Origin: Verrucomicrobiales bacterium
Lineage (GTDB): Bacteria; Verrucomicrobiota; Verrucomicrobiia; Verrucomicrobiales; DEV007
DNA length: 49,559 bases
NCBI GenBank assembly: GCA_016795385.1
Contig: JAEUHI010000040.1
Location: 1-49,559 of the forward strand
Reading direction: 5' to 3'
Shown here piece after piece: positions 8,451-17,854 of the stretch. The notes below the pieces were generated by a model. The model was not told where the DNA came from and searched no databases. It worked only from the letters and a program-made list of their open reading frames with translations. Each line of letters begins with the position of its first letter. Position 1 is the stretch's first letter. Made by a program: the position numbers and the translations under genes.

Positions 8451-8479
8451 TTGACGCCGCCCCACGCCGCGGCCATGAT
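8451..8479 (+). promoter_or_regulatory. candidate promoter for the two-component operon
   Basis: TTGACG (8451-8456), a 17-base spacer and CATGAT (8474-8479). The expected transcription start would fall almost on the ATG at 8489, so the message may be leaderless. Confidence 0.4.
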
Positions 8480-8488
8480 GGTCCGCGA

Positions 8489-9277
8489 ATGAGCTGGATC
8501 CTGGTCATCTGGTCGGCGAGCATGGGGGCCTGCCTCATTCTGGCGCTCATGCACCTGCTTGTTTGGTGCCGGGACTTTCGTTCCCTGCCAAATCTCGTCT
8601 TCCCGCTGATCGCCTTCGGGATCATCGCGATGGGGGCCTGCGAGATGATCCTCATGCGGACGGACTCTCCCGGGACGTATCTGGAGACCATCCGCCTCGG
8701 CCATCTCTTGTACGGGATCGTCGTGGCCGCCAGCCTTCTCTTCATCCACTGCCTCTTCCATACGGGCCGGCGCTGGTTGCTCGCTCTCGCCATCGCGCTC
8801 CGCGCGGCCGCGGTCCTCGCCAACGAGACGACGGGGCCGAGCCTCCATTTTCTCTCGATCGAGTCGCTCGACCGGATCTCCTTCCTCGGGGAGATGGTCT
8901 CGGTCGTGGGCGAGGGGGTGGAAAATCCCTGGGTGCGTCTGGGCCAACTCGCGGCGATTGCCCAGACCCTTTATGTGGCGGACGCGTCCCTGCGGCTCTG
9001 GCGTCGCGGCAGGGAGCTCGACCGGCACCGCGCTTTCTGGATCGGCGGCAGCATGGTCGCGCTCTTTCTTCTGGCGATGGCGATCGCGGGAATGATTTCG
9101 GCGGGCACGTTGCGTGCTCCGATGCTCGTGAGTTTCCCCTTTTTCGGGATGGTGCTCGCCATCAGCTACAACATGAGCCGCGACCTCCAGCGGACCGCCC
9201 TGCTCGCGCGCGAACTCGAATCCAGCGAACGACGCCTCGCCCTCGCGGGATCCGCGGCCCGTCTTGCCTTTTGGTAA
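8489..9277 (+). CDS. histidine kinase, N-terminal membrane part (gene interrupted by in-frame TAA)
   Basis: This 262-residue frame is the front half of a sensor kinase. It carries about seven hydrophobic segments (for example near residues 5-25, 32-52, 70-95 and 188-210), followed by a coiled linker (SYNMSRDLQRTALLARELESSERR) and the first strand of a PAS domain, AGSAARLAFW. The frame then meets TAA at 9275-9277. The next in-frame codons read WDLKKDSIW, exactly how such a PAS domain continues, so the stop replaces one residue, probably Glu (GAA to TAA). No frameshift is involved. As written, the membrane half would be made alone, without catalytic domains. A sequencing error, a true nonsense mutation or readthrough are all possible. 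Confidence 0.75.
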   Translation: MSWILVIWSASMGACLILALMHLLVWCRDFRSLPNLVFPLIAFGIIAMGACEMILMRTDSPGTYLETIRLGHLLYGIVVAASLLFIHCLFHTGRRWLLALAIALRAAAVLANETTGPSLHFLSIESLDRISFLGEMVSVVGEGVENPWVRLGQLAAIAQTLYVADASLRLWRRGRELDRHRAFWIGGSMVALFLLAMAIAGMISAGTLRAPMLVSFPFFGMVLAISYNMSRDLQRTALLARELESSERRLALAGSAARLAFW

Positions 9278-9283
9278 TGGGAT

Positions 9284-10390
9284 TTGAAGAAGGATTCGAT
9301 CTGGGTTTCGGAAACCGGTTGGGAGGTCTTCGGTATCAAACGGAGGGAGAAGCTCGGATTCGCGGACTTCATGGAGCACGTGCACGAAGCGGACCGGGTG
9401 AAACTCCAGGACACGGTGCGTGTCTCGGTGGACTCCAGCGGAACGTTCTCGGCGGAGTTCCGGGTCAAGGGCCCCGCCGGAGTGGAACGTTGGCTGGCGG
9501 GATCGGGGCGCATTGAAATGAACGAGGCGGGAGAGCCGGTCCTCTTCCGGGGAGTTTCGATCGATGTCACGGAGCAGAAGAACGCGGAGGCCCGGGCCGC
9601 GTTGCAACGGAGCGAATTGACCCTTCTCTCCCGGGTCTCGACGCTCGGCGTGCTCTCGGGATCGCTCGCCCATGAACTGAACCAACCGCTCACCGCCATT
9701 CTCGGCAACGCCCAGGCGGGACGCCGGCGCCTCGGGTCTCCGGAACCCGATCTGATCGAGATGGGCGAGATCCTCGACGACATCATCGAGGACACGAAAC
9801 GCGCGGGTAGCATCGTCCATGGAATGCGGGCGATGTTCACCCGTGACACGGGCTCCAATCTCGAACAGGTGGACTTGAACGCCGCCATCCGTGGTTCGCT
9901 CGCCCTCATCAACAGCGAGATCGCGGCAAGGGAGGGAGTCGTCGAATTCATCCCCTCACTGTCATCGCCCCGGGTCATGGGGAGATTGGTGGAATTCCAG
10001 CAGGTGGTCATCAACCTGATCCTCAATGGGCTGGATGCTTTCGAGTCCAGTCACCGGCCGGGAGAATCGCCGCTCGTGCGGCTCGAGATCGAGGAGTCCG
10101 GCCCGTTTGCCCTTCTCACCATCAGGGATAACGGCCCGGGCATCCCGGAGGATCACCGCGAACATCTGTTCGAGCCCTTTTTCTCCACCAAGTCGGAACG
10201 GGGCGGGCTCGGTCTGGGACTGACCATCAGCCGCGGGATCGTGGATCGTTTCGGCGGCACTCTCGAGCTGGTGCCGGGCCCGGCTGGAAAAGGAGCGAAC
10301 TTCCAGATCCGCCTGCCCATCGCGACCGAAGGGAATGAAACTTGCAATCCGCACCCGGTCGGGGAGATGATCCCCACGCCATCGAGATGA
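9284..10390 (+). CDS. histidine kinase, PAS and catalytic part
   Basis: This is the rear half of the kinase that begins at 8489 and is in the same frame. It contains the rest of a PAS fold ending in the PAC-like IDVTEQKNAE, and the dimerisation helix with LAHELNQPLTAILGNAQ, whose phosphorylated His is encoded at 9671-9673. The ATPase boxes follow: N-box VINLILNGLDAF, G1 DNGPGIP and G2 GGLGLGL. This is the NtrB/FixL subgroup. The only nearby start for a separate protein is TTG at 9284 without a visible ribosome binding site, so independent translation is doubtful. Its stop overlaps the ATG of the response regulator by four bases (ATGA), showing they were built as an operon. Confidence 0.75.
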   Translation: MKKDSIWVSETGWEVFGIKRREKLGFADFMEHVHEADRVKLQDTVRVSVDSSGTFSAEFRVKGPAGVERWLAGSGRIEMNEAGEPVLFRGVSIDVTEQKNAEARAALQRSELTLLSRVSTLGVLSGSLAHELNQPLTAILGNAQAGRRRLGSPEPDLIEMGEILDDIIEDTKRAGSIVHGMRAMFTRDTGSNLEQVDLNAAIRGSLALINSEIAAREGVVEFIPSLSSPRVMGRLVEFQQVVINLILNGLDAFESSHRPGESPLVRLEIEESGPFALLTIRDNGPGIPEDHREHLFEPFFSTKSERGGLGLGLTISRGIVDRFGGTLELVPGPAGKGANFQIRLPIATEGNETCNPHPVGEMIPTPSR

Positions 10391-11025
10391 CAAGCCCGAC
10401 GGAGATCCGAACCCAAGTCTTCATCATCGACGACGACGATTCCGTGCGGCGTGGCCTCGCCCGGCTGGTCCGTGAGGGCGGTCATGCCATCGAAACTTTC
10501 GCGTCGGCCGAATCCTTCCTCGAAGCGCTCCCTCCGGCCTTTTCCCAACCCACATGCGCCGTCATCGATCTCCAGATGCCCGGACTCGGCGGGCTGGAAC
10601 TGCAGGAGCGTCTCTGCGCCCGCGACCGGCCGTGCTCCGTCGTGTTCATGAGCGGCAATGGCAGCATCGAGGCGACGGTGCGGGCGATGCGCGGCGGAGC
10701 GGTGACCTTTCTCACCAAACCAATCCACGATGAGGATCTCCTCACCGCGATCAACGAAGGCCTGGAAGCCCATCGCCGCCGTCTCTCCTCCTCGATGCAG
10801 ACCGACGAGATCCTCCGCCGCATCGCCACCCTCTCCGATCGGGAAAAGGAAACGATGGCCTGGGTCATCACCGGCGCCCTCAACAAACAGATCGCCGGAG
10901 CGCTCGACATCGCCGAACGCACCGTGAAAGCCCATCGCTCGAAGGTGATGGAAAAGATGGGCGTGGTCTCCGTCGCCGAGCTGGTGAGGCTGTGTGACGC
11001 AGCCGGCTTTTCGAAACCGGAGTGA
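10387..11025 (+). CDS. FixJ-family response regulator
   Basis: A 212-residue response regulator. The receiver domain (about 9-125) has the acidic pocket IIDDDDS, the phosphoacceptor D61 in VIDLQMPG, the switch Ser in MSGNGS, and the Lys in LTKPI. The C-terminal LuxR-type helix-turn-helix (about 145-205) contains LSDREKETMAWVITGALNKQIAGAL and the recognition-helix tract AERTVKAHRSKVMEKM. The start overlaps the kinase stop as ATGA, so translation is coupled. The pair resembles FixL-FixJ or TodS/TodT-like systems; the regulated genes and the signal are unknown. If the kinase is truly broken, this regulator would need another phosphodonor. Confidence 0.92.
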   Translation: MTSPTEIRTQVFIIDDDDSVRRGLARLVREGGHAIETFASAESFLEALPPAFSQPTCAVIDLQMPGLGGLELQERLCARDRPCSVVFMSGNGSIEATVRAMRGGAVTFLTKPIHDEDLLTAINEGLEAHRRRLSSSMQTDEILRRIATLSDREKETMAWVITGALNKQIAGALDIAERTVKAHRSKVMEKMGVVSVAELVRLCDAAGFSKPE

Positions 11026-11099
11026 TCCGGGCGGCGCAAGATCCATCTGCACCAAAGGGCAATTGCGGAGTGGACGCCCGGGAGGCATTCTGGCCACGC

Positions 11100-11492
11100 A
11101 TGTCCTCCGACCCGGTCAAAATCATCCTCGTCGACAGCGATGCGAGCACGCGGCGAGCCCTCGGCCGGCTCTTTTCCGCCTCCGGTTTCACGTGGGAGGC
11201 ATTTGCCTCGGGAGAGGAGTTCCTTGCGGCCGGGGAAGTCCCCGAAACCGCCTGTGTGATTGCGGACACGAGACTCCCGGGCGTCGGCACCATCGAATTG
11301 ATGCGGCGGGTGCGCTCGAATCAGGCCGGAGTTCCCTTCATCCTCCTCACTCTCGAAGAGGACGAAGAGTCCCGGCGCCAAGCCAGGGCCGCGGGGGCTT
11401 CCGCCTTTTTCCGCAAACCGGTCGACGCCGGCGCGCTCCTCGACTCGATCCGCTGGGCGGTCCATGTGCCCGCTCCCACAGCCTCCGTCTGA
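11100..11492 (+). CDS. stand-alone receiver-domain protein
   Basis: A 130-residue single receiver domain without an output domain, 74 bases after the FixJ-like gene. It keeps the phosphoacceptor Asp in VIADTRLPG and the Lys in FFRKPV. The second acidic pocket residue is replaced (IILVDSDAS instead of VDDD), so metal binding may be weaker. The ATG at 11100 puts the conserved strand at the N-terminus; a longer frame starting at 11022 is unlikely. Single receivers in such operons often act as phosphate sinks or adaptors for the same kinase. Confidence 0.8.
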   Translation: MSSDPVKIILVDSDASTRRALGRLFSASGFTWEAFASGEEFLAAGEVPETACVIADTRLPGVGTIELMRRVRSNQAGVPFILLTLEEDEESRRQARAAGASAFFRKPVDAGALLDSIRWAVHVPAPTASV

Positions 11493-11543
11493 CACCTTCC
11501 GATTTTTGCGAGCTTCCTCCCCGAGAATCCTGACAAAACCATC

Positions 11544-13130
11544 ATGAAAATACACCCATCGACCACACGCCTCGCGCTCGTCCTCGGACTGGCGCTGCTC
11601 GGCTCCTTCGCCTCCGGGCAGGAGAAGAAAAAACCCAACATCCTCGTCATCTGGGGCGACGACATCGGCACCTGGAACATCAGCCACAACAACCGTGGCA
11701 TGATGGGCTACCGGACGCCGAACATCGACCGCATCGCCGCCGAGGGCGTCGGCTTCACCGACTACTACGGCCAGCAGAGCTGCACCGCCGGATGCGCCGC
11801 CTTCATCAATGGCAGCGTGCCCGTCCGCAGCGGCATGACGAAAGTCGGCATGCCCGCCGCCAAGGAAGGCTGGCAGATGACCGACGTGACCATGGCCACG
11901 GTGCTGAAAAGCCAGGGCTACACCACCGGCCAGTTCGGCAAGAACCACCAGGGCGACCGCGACGAGCACCTGCCCACGATGCACGGCTTCGATGAATTCC
12001 TCGGCAACCTCTACCACCTCAACGCCGAGGAAGAGCCCGAGAACCGCGACTACCCCGGCGACATGGTCCTTGCCAACGGCAAGACCTTCCGCGAGACCTT
12101 CGGTCCCCGCGGCGTGCTGAAATGCAAGGCCGACGGCAAGGGCGGCCAGACCATCGAGGACACCGGACCGCTCACCAAGAAGCGCATGGAGACGATCGAC
12201 GAGGAGACCCTCGCTGCCGCCAAGGAATTCATCCAGCGCCAGAGCAAGTCGGGCGAACCGTTCTTCTGCTGGTGGAATGCCACCCGCATGCACTTCCGCA
12301 CCCACGTGAAGGAAGAGCACAAGGGCATCAGCGGCCCCAGCGGAGACGAGTACCACGACGGCATGGTCGAGCATGACATGATGGTCGGCGAACTGCTCAA
12401 AGTGGTCGATGAACTCGGCATCGCGGACGACACCATCGTCCTTTACTCGACCGACAACGGTCCCCACTACAACACCTGGCCCGACGCCGGCACCACTCCC
12501 TTCCATGGCGAGAAAAACTCGAACTGGGAAGGCGCCTTCCGCGTGCCCGCCTTCGTCCGCTGGCCCGGCCATTTCCCCGCCGGCACCACGCTCAATGGCA
12601 TCGTCTCGCACGAGGACTGGCTGCCCACCTTCGCCGCCGCCGCGGGCGCCCCCGACATCAAGGAGAAACTCCTCGCCGGGGTCGAGCTGAACGGCCGCAG
12701 CTACAAGAACCACATCGACGGTCACAACCTGCTCGACTACCTCTCCGGGAAAACCGACAAGTCGCCGCGCGATCAATTCATCTACACCGACGACGCCGGC
12801 CACATCGTGGCGATCCGCGTCGGTGATTGGAAGGCGGTCTACGCCGAGAACCGCGCCGAGCGCCTCCAGATCTGGAAAGAGCCCTTCGTGCAACTGCGCG
12901 CGCCGGACCTCTACAACCTGCGCCGCGATCCCTTTGAGAAAGCCAAGCTCGGAGCCAACACCTACGAGGACTGGTACATCGACCGCGCCTACGTGCTCGG
13001 CCCGATGCAGCTCATCGCGAGCCGCTTCCTGCTGACTCTGAAAGATTACCCGCCGAGCCAGACTCCGGGCGATTGGAGCCTCCATTCCCTGGAGGAGCAG
13101 ATCAAGTCGATGACCACGGGAGGCAACTGA
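11544..13130 (+). CDS. secreted sulfatase with altered catalytic motif
   Basis: A 528-residue alkaline-phosphatase-superfamily sulfatase with a signal peptide (cut near ASG-QE at 25-26). Metal ligands appear in WGDDIG (37-42) and STDNGPH. The region that should carry the formylglycine signature reads QQSCTAGCAAF (77-87). C80 is in the position converted to formylglycine, Ala replaces the canonical Pro as in a known CTAGR subgroup, but residue 84 is Cys (TGC) where Arg (CGC) is expected. That Arg matters for maturation and for the active site, so the enzyme may be inactive, changed, or a sequencing variant. The substrate would be a sulfated glycan or aryl sulfate. A hairpin terminator follows. 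Confidence 0.88.
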   Translation: MKIHPSTTRLALVLGLALLGSFASGQEKKKPNILVIWGDDIGTWNISHNNRGMMGYRTPNIDRIAAEGVGFTDYYGQQSCTAGCAAFINGSVPVRSGMTKVGMPAAKEGWQMTDVTMATVLKSQGYTTGQFGKNHQGDRDEHLPTMHGFDEFLGNLYHLNAEEEPENRDYPGDMVLANGKTFRETFGPRGVLKCKADGKGGQTIEDTGPLTKKRMETIDEETLAAAKEFIQRQSKSGEPFFCWWNATRMHFRTHVKEEHKGISGPSGDEYHDGMVEHDMMVGELLKVVDELGIADDTIVLYSTDNGPHYNTWPDAGTTPFHGEKNSNWEGAFRVPAFVRWPGHFPAGTTLNGIVSHEDWLPTFAAAAGAPDIKEKLLAGVELNGRSYKNHIDGHNLLDYLSGKTDKSPRDQFIYTDDAGHIVAIRVGDWKAVYAENRAERLQIWKEPFVQLRAPDLYNLRRDPFEKAKLGANTYEDWYIDRAYVLGPMQLIASRFLLTLKDYPPSQTPGDWSLHSLEEQIKSMTTGGN

Positions 13131-13145
13131 GCCGCCTTTCCTTCG

Positions 13146-13174
13146 AAGCGGGGCACCTCGCGTGCCCCGCTTTC
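13146..13174 (+). terminator. candidate terminator after sulfatase gene
   Basis: An 11-bp perfect stem (13146-13156 with 13162-13172) with a 5-base loop lies 15 bases after the sulfatase stop. The following T-run is short. It may be bidirectional or work with Rho. Confidence 0.55.
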
Positions 13175-13191
13175 CGACACCCACTTCACCG

Positions 13192-14163
13192 ATGAAATCC
13201 GCTCTTTCCCTCGCGCTCTTTTCCGCCGCCCTGGTTCTTCCCGCGATCGCCGCCGATCCGCTGCCCTCATGGAACGAGGGAGCCACGAAGCAGGCCATTC
13301 TCGGCTTTGTCGAAAAGGTCACGAGCGAGGGAGCGGATTTCGTCCCACCCGCCGAACGCATCGCCGTCTTCGACAACGACGGCACCCTCTGGGCCGAGCA
13401 GCCGCTTTATTTCCAAGCCTTTTACCTTTTCGACCGGGTCAAGGCCCTCGCCCCCCAACATCCCGAATGGGCGAGCGAGGAGCCCTTCGCCTCGGTCCTG
13501 AAAGGGGATTACAAAAGCGCCCTCGCCGGCGGGGAACACGGCCTCCTCGCCATGGCCGCGGCCACCCATGCCGGACTCACCAGCGAGGAGTTTTCGGCCA
13601 GCGTCAACGAGTGGCTCGCCACCGCGAAACATCCCTTCACGGGCAAGGCCTACACCGACATGGTTTATCAACCCATGCTCGAGCTGCTCGCCCATCTCCG
13701 GGCGAACGGATTCAAGACCTTCATCGTCTCGGGTGGCGGGATCGACTTCATGCGCCCGTGGATCGGACGCGTCTACGGCATCCCGCCCGAGCAGGTCGTC
13801 GGCTCCAGCCTCAAGGCCGCCTACGAGGTCCGCGAGGGAAAGCCGGTCATCGTGAAGCGGCCGGAGCTGGATTTCATCGACGACAAGGCCGGCAAACCCG
13901 TCGGCATCCACCAGCACATCGGCCGCCGCCCTATCTTCGCCGCGGGCAATTCCGACGGAGACTTCGAGATGCTCGAGTGGACCACCTCGGGCGAAGGACC
14001 GCGCCTTGGAATCCTCATCCACCACACCGATGCGGAGCGGGAGTTCGCCTACGACCGCGAATCGCACGTCGGCAAACTGGCACGTGGTCTCGATGAAGCG
14101 CCGCAGCGCGGCTGGAGCCTCATCGACATGAAGAGCGACTGGAAGACGATCTTCCGACCCTAA
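13192..14163 (+). CDS. secreted HAD-family phosphatase
   Basis: A 323-residue HAD-superfamily hydrolase with a signal peptide (SALSLALFSAALVLPAIAA). HAD motif I is AVFDNDGTLW, with the nucleophile and general-acid Asp pair. Motif II is IVSGGGIDF, and motif IV is GNSDGDFEM. The fold resembles bacterial non-specific acid phosphatase and phosphoserine-phosphatase-like HADs. It likely acts in the periplasm on small phosphate esters. I chose the ATG at 13192, which opens the signal peptide. It lies between the sulfatase and amidohydrolase genes on the same strand, a scavenging-type neighbourhood. Confidence 0.88.
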   Translation: MKSALSLALFSAALVLPAIAADPLPSWNEGATKQAILGFVEKVTSEGADFVPPAERIAVFDNDGTLWAEQPLYFQAFYLFDRVKALAPQHPEWASEEPFASVLKGDYKSALAGGEHGLLAMAAATHAGLTSEEFSASVNEWLATAKHPFTGKAYTDMVYQPMLELLAHLRANGFKTFIVSGGGIDFMRPWIGRVYGIPPEQVVGSSLKAAYEVREGKPVIVKRPELDFIDDKAGKPVGIHQHIGRRPIFAAGNSDGDFEMLEWTTSGEGPRLGILIHHTDAEREFAYDRESHVGKLARGLDEAPQRGWSLIDMKSDWKTIFRP

Positions 14164-14219
14164 CAGAAACGTCACGGATTTCGCTTTTCATGCCATATCG
14201 AATTTTGTACGATCCGCTC

Positions 14220-15914
14220 ATGTCCTCGAAGCCGCTGATCCTTCCGCTCGCCTCCCTTCTCCTTTCCACCGCCGCCTTCGCCGCTCCCGACACGATCTAC
14301 CACGGCGGTGCGATTCTGACCATGGCAGGCCCCGAGCCCACCTACGTCGAAGCCCTCGCGGTCGAGGAAGGCAGGATCACCTTCGCCGGATCGAAGGCGG
14401 AAGCCCTCGCGCTGAAAGATGACGGCACCGCACTGGTCGATCTCGGCGGCAAGGCCCTCCTGCCCGGCTTCATCGACGGCCACAGCCACTATTACAATTC
14501 CCTCCAGGTCGCCAACCAGTGCCAGCTCTACGCACCGCCTTCGGGGCCGGGCAAGGACGTGCCATCCATCATCGCCGAGCTGAAACGCTACGCCGCCGAG
14601 CGGCGGATTCCGAAAGGCGAACTCATTGTCGGCTACGGCTACGACGACACCGTCATGCCGGACGGCCGCCTCCTCAATCGCGACGACCTCGACGAGGCTT
14701 TTCCCGAAAATCCCGTGCGGATCGACCACGTCTCCATGCACGGAGGCGTTCTCAACTCGCTCGCGCTCGCCAAATACGGCATCTCCGCCGAAACGAAAAC
14801 GCCGGCCGGCGGCATCATCGTGCGCAAGCCCGGCACCGAGGAGCCCTGGGGTCTCATCATGGAGACGGCCTTCATGCCCGTCTTCGAACAGAGCGAACCG
14901 ATGACTCCCGAACAGGAGATCGAGTGGTCGAAGGCCGGGCAGATGCTGTATGCCGCCGCCGGGATCACGACCGCCCAGGACGGCGCGACCCACCTCGGCC
15001 CGCTCCAGGCGATGAAACGCGCCAGCGAGGCCGGGGCCAATGTCATCGACGTGGTCGTCTATCCCTTCATCACCGACCTCGACAACATCCTCGCCGCCTT
15101 GCCCGCGTCGGAATGGGGCGCCTACCGCAACCGCTTCAAGATCGGCGGCGTCAAGATCACGATCGACGGATCACCGCAGGGGCGCACCGCCTTTTTCACC
15201 ACGCCCTACCTCACCGGTGGTCCCGGTGGTGAGGAGAACTGGAAAGGCGAGCCGACCTTTCCGCAGCTCATGGTCAACCAGATGGTGCGCAAGGTCTACC
15301 GCATGAAGGTGCCGCTGATCCTCCATTGCAACGGCGACGCGGCCATCGACGCCTTCCTCAGCGCCTACGAATTCGCCCGCGGCGACGACTACTCCGAGCC
15401 GTGGAACGTGACGACGATCCATACCCAGTTCATGCGGAAGGACCACATTCCGAAGTATGTGAAGTACGGCATCCGACCCTCCTTCTACACCCTGCACACC
15501 TTCTACTTCGCCGACGCGCACATCGCCAACCGCGGCCCCGAGCAGGCCGCCTACATCAGCCCGATGCGCGATGCCATCGATGCCGGTCTGCGCCCCAGCA
15601 ACCACACCGACTTCGTCGTCGCGCCGCTGGACCAGATGATGATGCTCTCCTCCGCCGTGAACCGCGTCTCCCGCGCTGGCAAGGAGGTCGGATTGGATCA
15701 ACGCATCACCGCTTACGAAGGCCTCAAGGCCATGACCGAATGGGGCGCCGAGCAATACGGAGAGGAAGCCTCCAAAGGCACTCTCGCCGTCGGCAAACTC
15801 GCCGACCTCGTCATCCTCGACCGCGACCCGCTCCAGGTCGAGGCCGCCGCGATCCGCGACATCCAGGTGGTCGAAACGATCAAGGAAGGCCGCACCGTCT
15901 TCCCGGCCCCGTGA
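14220..15914 (+). CDS. exported YtcJ-like amidohydrolase
   Basis: A 564-residue metal-dependent amidohydrolase of the YtcJ/amidohydrolase-3 group with a signal peptide ([16 protein letters not shown]). It shows the front beta-sandwich start [12 protein letters not shown], the HxH metal motif [11 protein letters not shown], further metal ligands in [10 protein letters not shown] and IHTQF, the loop [10 protein letters not shown], and the C-terminal [11 protein letters not shown]. The family hydrolyses amide or ester bonds in cyclic or linear substrates; the substrate cannot be predicted. The ATG at 14220 is preferred to an upstream in-frame ATG at 14190 because it begins the signal peptide. 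The aquaporin gene follows after 53 bases. Confidence 0.9.
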   Translation: MSSKPLILPLASLLLSTAAFAAPDTIYHGGAILTMAGPEPTYVEALAVEEGRITFAGSKAEALALKDDGTALVDLGGKALLPGFIDGHSHYYNSLQVANQCQLYAPPSGPGKDVPSIIAELKRYAAERRIPKGELIVGYGYDDTVMPDGRLLNRDDLDEAFPENPVRIDHVSMHGGVLNSLALAKYGISAETKTPAGGIIVRKPGTEEPWGLIMETAFMPVFEQSEPMTPEQEIEWSKAGQMLYAAAGITTAQDGATHLGPLQAMKRASEAGANVIDVVVYPFITDLDNILAALPASEWGAYRNRFKIGGVKITIDGSPQGRTAFFTTPYLTGGPGGEENWKGEPTFPQLMVNQMVRKVYRMKVPLILHCNGDAAIDAFLSAYEFARGDDYSEPWNVTTIHTQFMRKDHIPKYVKYGIRPSFYTLHTFYFADAHIANRGPEQAAYISPMRDAIDAGLRPSNHTDFVVAPLDQMMMLSSAVNRVSRAGKEVGLDQRITAYEGLKAMTEWGAEQYGEEASKGTLAVGKLADLVILDRDPLQVEAAAIRDIQVVETIKEGRTVFPAP

Positions 15915-15967
15915 AATTTCCTCCTGACATCCATCCCAAAAACCCAACCCCATCGGATCCGGTCTTC

Positions 15968-16684
15968 ATGAAAAACAAACTCACCGCCGAGTTCTTCGGC
16001 ACCTTCTGGCTCGTCTTCGGCGGCTGCGGCAGCGCGGTCCTCGCGGCGATGTTCCTCACCACCGGCGACAGCCCCGTCCAGCTCGGGATCGGCTTCGTCG
16101 GCGTCTCGCTCGCCTTCGGCCTCACCGTCCTGACGATGGCCTACGCCATCGGCCACATCTCGGGCTGCCACCTCAATCCCGCGGTCACGCTCGGGCTCTG
16201 TGTCGCCGGCCGCCATCCGAAGTCGGAGTTCTTCCCCTATGTCGTCGCCCAGGTCCTCGGCGGCCTCGCCGGCGCAGCCGTGCTCTACCTCATCGCGAGC
16301 GGCAAGGAAGGTTTCTCGACCGAGGGCGGCTTCGCCTCGAACGGATTCGGCGAACATTCCCCCGGCGGTTATTCGATGGTCTCGGCCCTCGTCGCGGAGA
16401 TCGTCCTGACCTTCTTCTTCCTCCTCATCATCCTCGGTGCCACCGACAAACGCGCCCCGCAAGGCTTCGCCCCGATTGCGATCGGTCTCGGACTGACCCT
16501 CATCCACCTCATCGGGATCCCGGTGACGAATCTCTCCGTCAATCCCGCCCGCAGCACCGGCCCCGCCGTCTTCGTCGGCGGCTGGGCGCTCGCGCAGCTC
16601 TGGCTCTTCTGGATCGCCCCGCTCATCGGCGCCGCCCTCGCCGGCCTCGTGTATCCGGCGATCGCGAAGTCGAAGGATTCCTGA
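15968..16684 (+). CDS. aqpZ: aquaporin Z
   Basis: A 238-residue inner-membrane channel of the MIP family with six predicted membrane helices. Both pore half-helices carry [12 protein letters not shown] and [13 protein letters not shown]. The tract [21 protein letters not shown], with His in helix 5, matches the water-selective AqpZ type rather than GlpF. A putative extracellular loop between helices 3 and 4 is long and Gly-rich. It is likely co-transcribed with the amidohydrolase upstream, and a hairpin follows the gene. Confidence 0.95.
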   Translation: MKNKLTAEFFGTFWLVFGGCGSAVLAAMFLTTGDSPVQLGIGFVGVSLAFGLTVLTMAYAIGHISGCHLNPAVTLGLCVAGRHPKSEFFPYVVAQVLGGLAGAAVLYLIASGKEGFSTEGGFASNGFGEHSPGGYSMVSALVAEIVLTFFFLLIILGATDKRAPQGFAPIAIGLGLTLIHLIGIPVTNLSVNPARSTGPAVFVGGWALAQLWLFWIAPLIGAALAGLVYPAIAKSKDS

Positions 16685-16736
16685 ATCGTCCCCTTCCAAA
16701 TGGCGGTCCTGCCTCCATCGGCGGGGCCGTGTTCCG

Positions 16737-16766
16737 CAAGGGCGCATCGATTGCGCCCTTGCCCTT
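16737..16766 (+). terminator. candidate terminator after aqpZ
   Basis: A 10-bp perfect stem (16737-16746 with 16752-16761) and a 5-base loop, followed by CCCTTT. The T-run is weak, so confidence is moderate. Confidence 0.45.
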
Positions 16767-16797
16767 TGGTGGATTCCTTGGCTAACTAGCGGCCGAT

Positions 16798-17844
16798 ATG
16801 AAGCGAATCCCCAGTCTCCTCTCCTGTGCCGCGGCCCTGGTCGTGGCATTCTCCTCCGCGAATCTGCGCGCGCACGAGTCCGCCGCCGACATGGCCGACG
16901 CGGCGAAAGTCCTGCTCGCGAGCCTGACCGACGACCAAAAGGCGAAGATGGTCTACGAACTGACCGACGAGGAGCGGGAAAACTGGCATTTCATCCCGAA
17001 ACCCTTCGAGGGAGATGGCATGCGCGGCGGTCTCACCCTGAAGGACATGCGTCCCGACCAGCGCCACCTCGCCTACGCCCTGCTGAGCACCGCCCTGAGC
17101 CATCGCGGCTACACCACCGCCCTCGAAATCATGAGCCTCGAGCAAGTCCTTTGGGAACTCGAAAACCAAGCGCCGAAGCGCGACACCCTCATGTATTACA
17201 TTTCCATCTTCGGCGAACCCGGCTCGAAAGCCTGGGGCTGGCGCTGGGAGGGACACCACCTCGCGCAGAATTTCACGATCGTGGATGGCAAGGTCGTCGC
17301 CGCCACGCCGAATTTCTTCGCCTCGAATCCCGGCGAAGTGCGGGAAGGTCCCCGCGCCGGATTGCGCGTCCTCGCCGGAGAAGAGGACGTCGCCCGCCGC
17401 CTCGTCCAATCGCTCGACGACGCGCAGAAGGCCAAGGCCGTCACCGGCGCCGAGGCACCCGAGGACATTCTCACCTCCGCCGAGAAAAAGGTCGGTCCGC
17501 TCGGCGGTGAAGGCATCGGCTACGCCGCGCTGAATCCGGAGCAACAGAAGAATCTCAAGGAGCTGATGGACGTCTACATCCGCCGCGTCAAACCCGACGT
17601 CGCCGACGACGAACTCGCCGCGATCGAGAAGACCGGGCTCGACCAGATCGTCTTTGCCTGGCTCGGCGGCATCGAGAAAGGACAGCCGCATTATTACCGC
17701 GTGCAGGGTCCGACCTTCCTCCTCGAGTATGCGAACACCCAGAACGGGGCGAACCACGTCCATGCCGTCTGGCGCGACTTCGAGGGCGACTTCGGGCGCG
17801 ACCTGCTCCGCGAGCATTACCAGGCCCATCACAAGGCCGAGTGA
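16798..17844 (+). CDS. exported DUF3500 protein
   Basis: A 348-residue protein of the DUF3500 family with a signal peptide (LLSCAAALVVAFSSANLRA). Family features are LTDDQKAKMVYELTDEERENWHFIPK near the N-terminus, GLTLKDM, YYISIFG, WGWRWEGHHLAQNFTI and a C-terminal ANHVHAVWRDFEGDFG with conserved His. The function of the family is unknown; the many conserved His, Trp and acidic residues hint at an enzyme or ligand binder in the periplasm. A methyltransferase gene follows after ten bases, suggesting co-transcription. Confidence 0.88.
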   Translation: MKRIPSLLSCAAALVVAFSSANLRAHESAADMADAAKVLLASLTDDQKAKMVYELTDEERENWHFIPKPFEGDGMRGGLTLKDMRPDQRHLAYALLSTALSHRGYTTALEIMSLEQVLWELENQAPKRDTLMYYISIFGEPGSKAWGWRWEGHHLAQNFTIVDGKVVAATPNFFASNPGEVREGPRAGLRVLAGEEDVARRLVQSLDDAQKAKAVTGAEAPEDILTSAEKKVGPLGGEGIGYAALNPEQQKNLKELMDVYIRRVKPDVADDELAAIEKTGLDQIVFAWLGGIEKGQPHYYRVQGPTFLLEYANTQNGANHVHAVWRDFEGDFGRDLLREHYQAHHKAE

Positions 17845-17854
17845 ATCGCCGGAA

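Noticed and set aside
10482..13385. 967-residue open frame on the minus strand
   Set aside because: Antisense to the response regulator and sulfatase genes; no recognisable domain. A codon-bias shadow.
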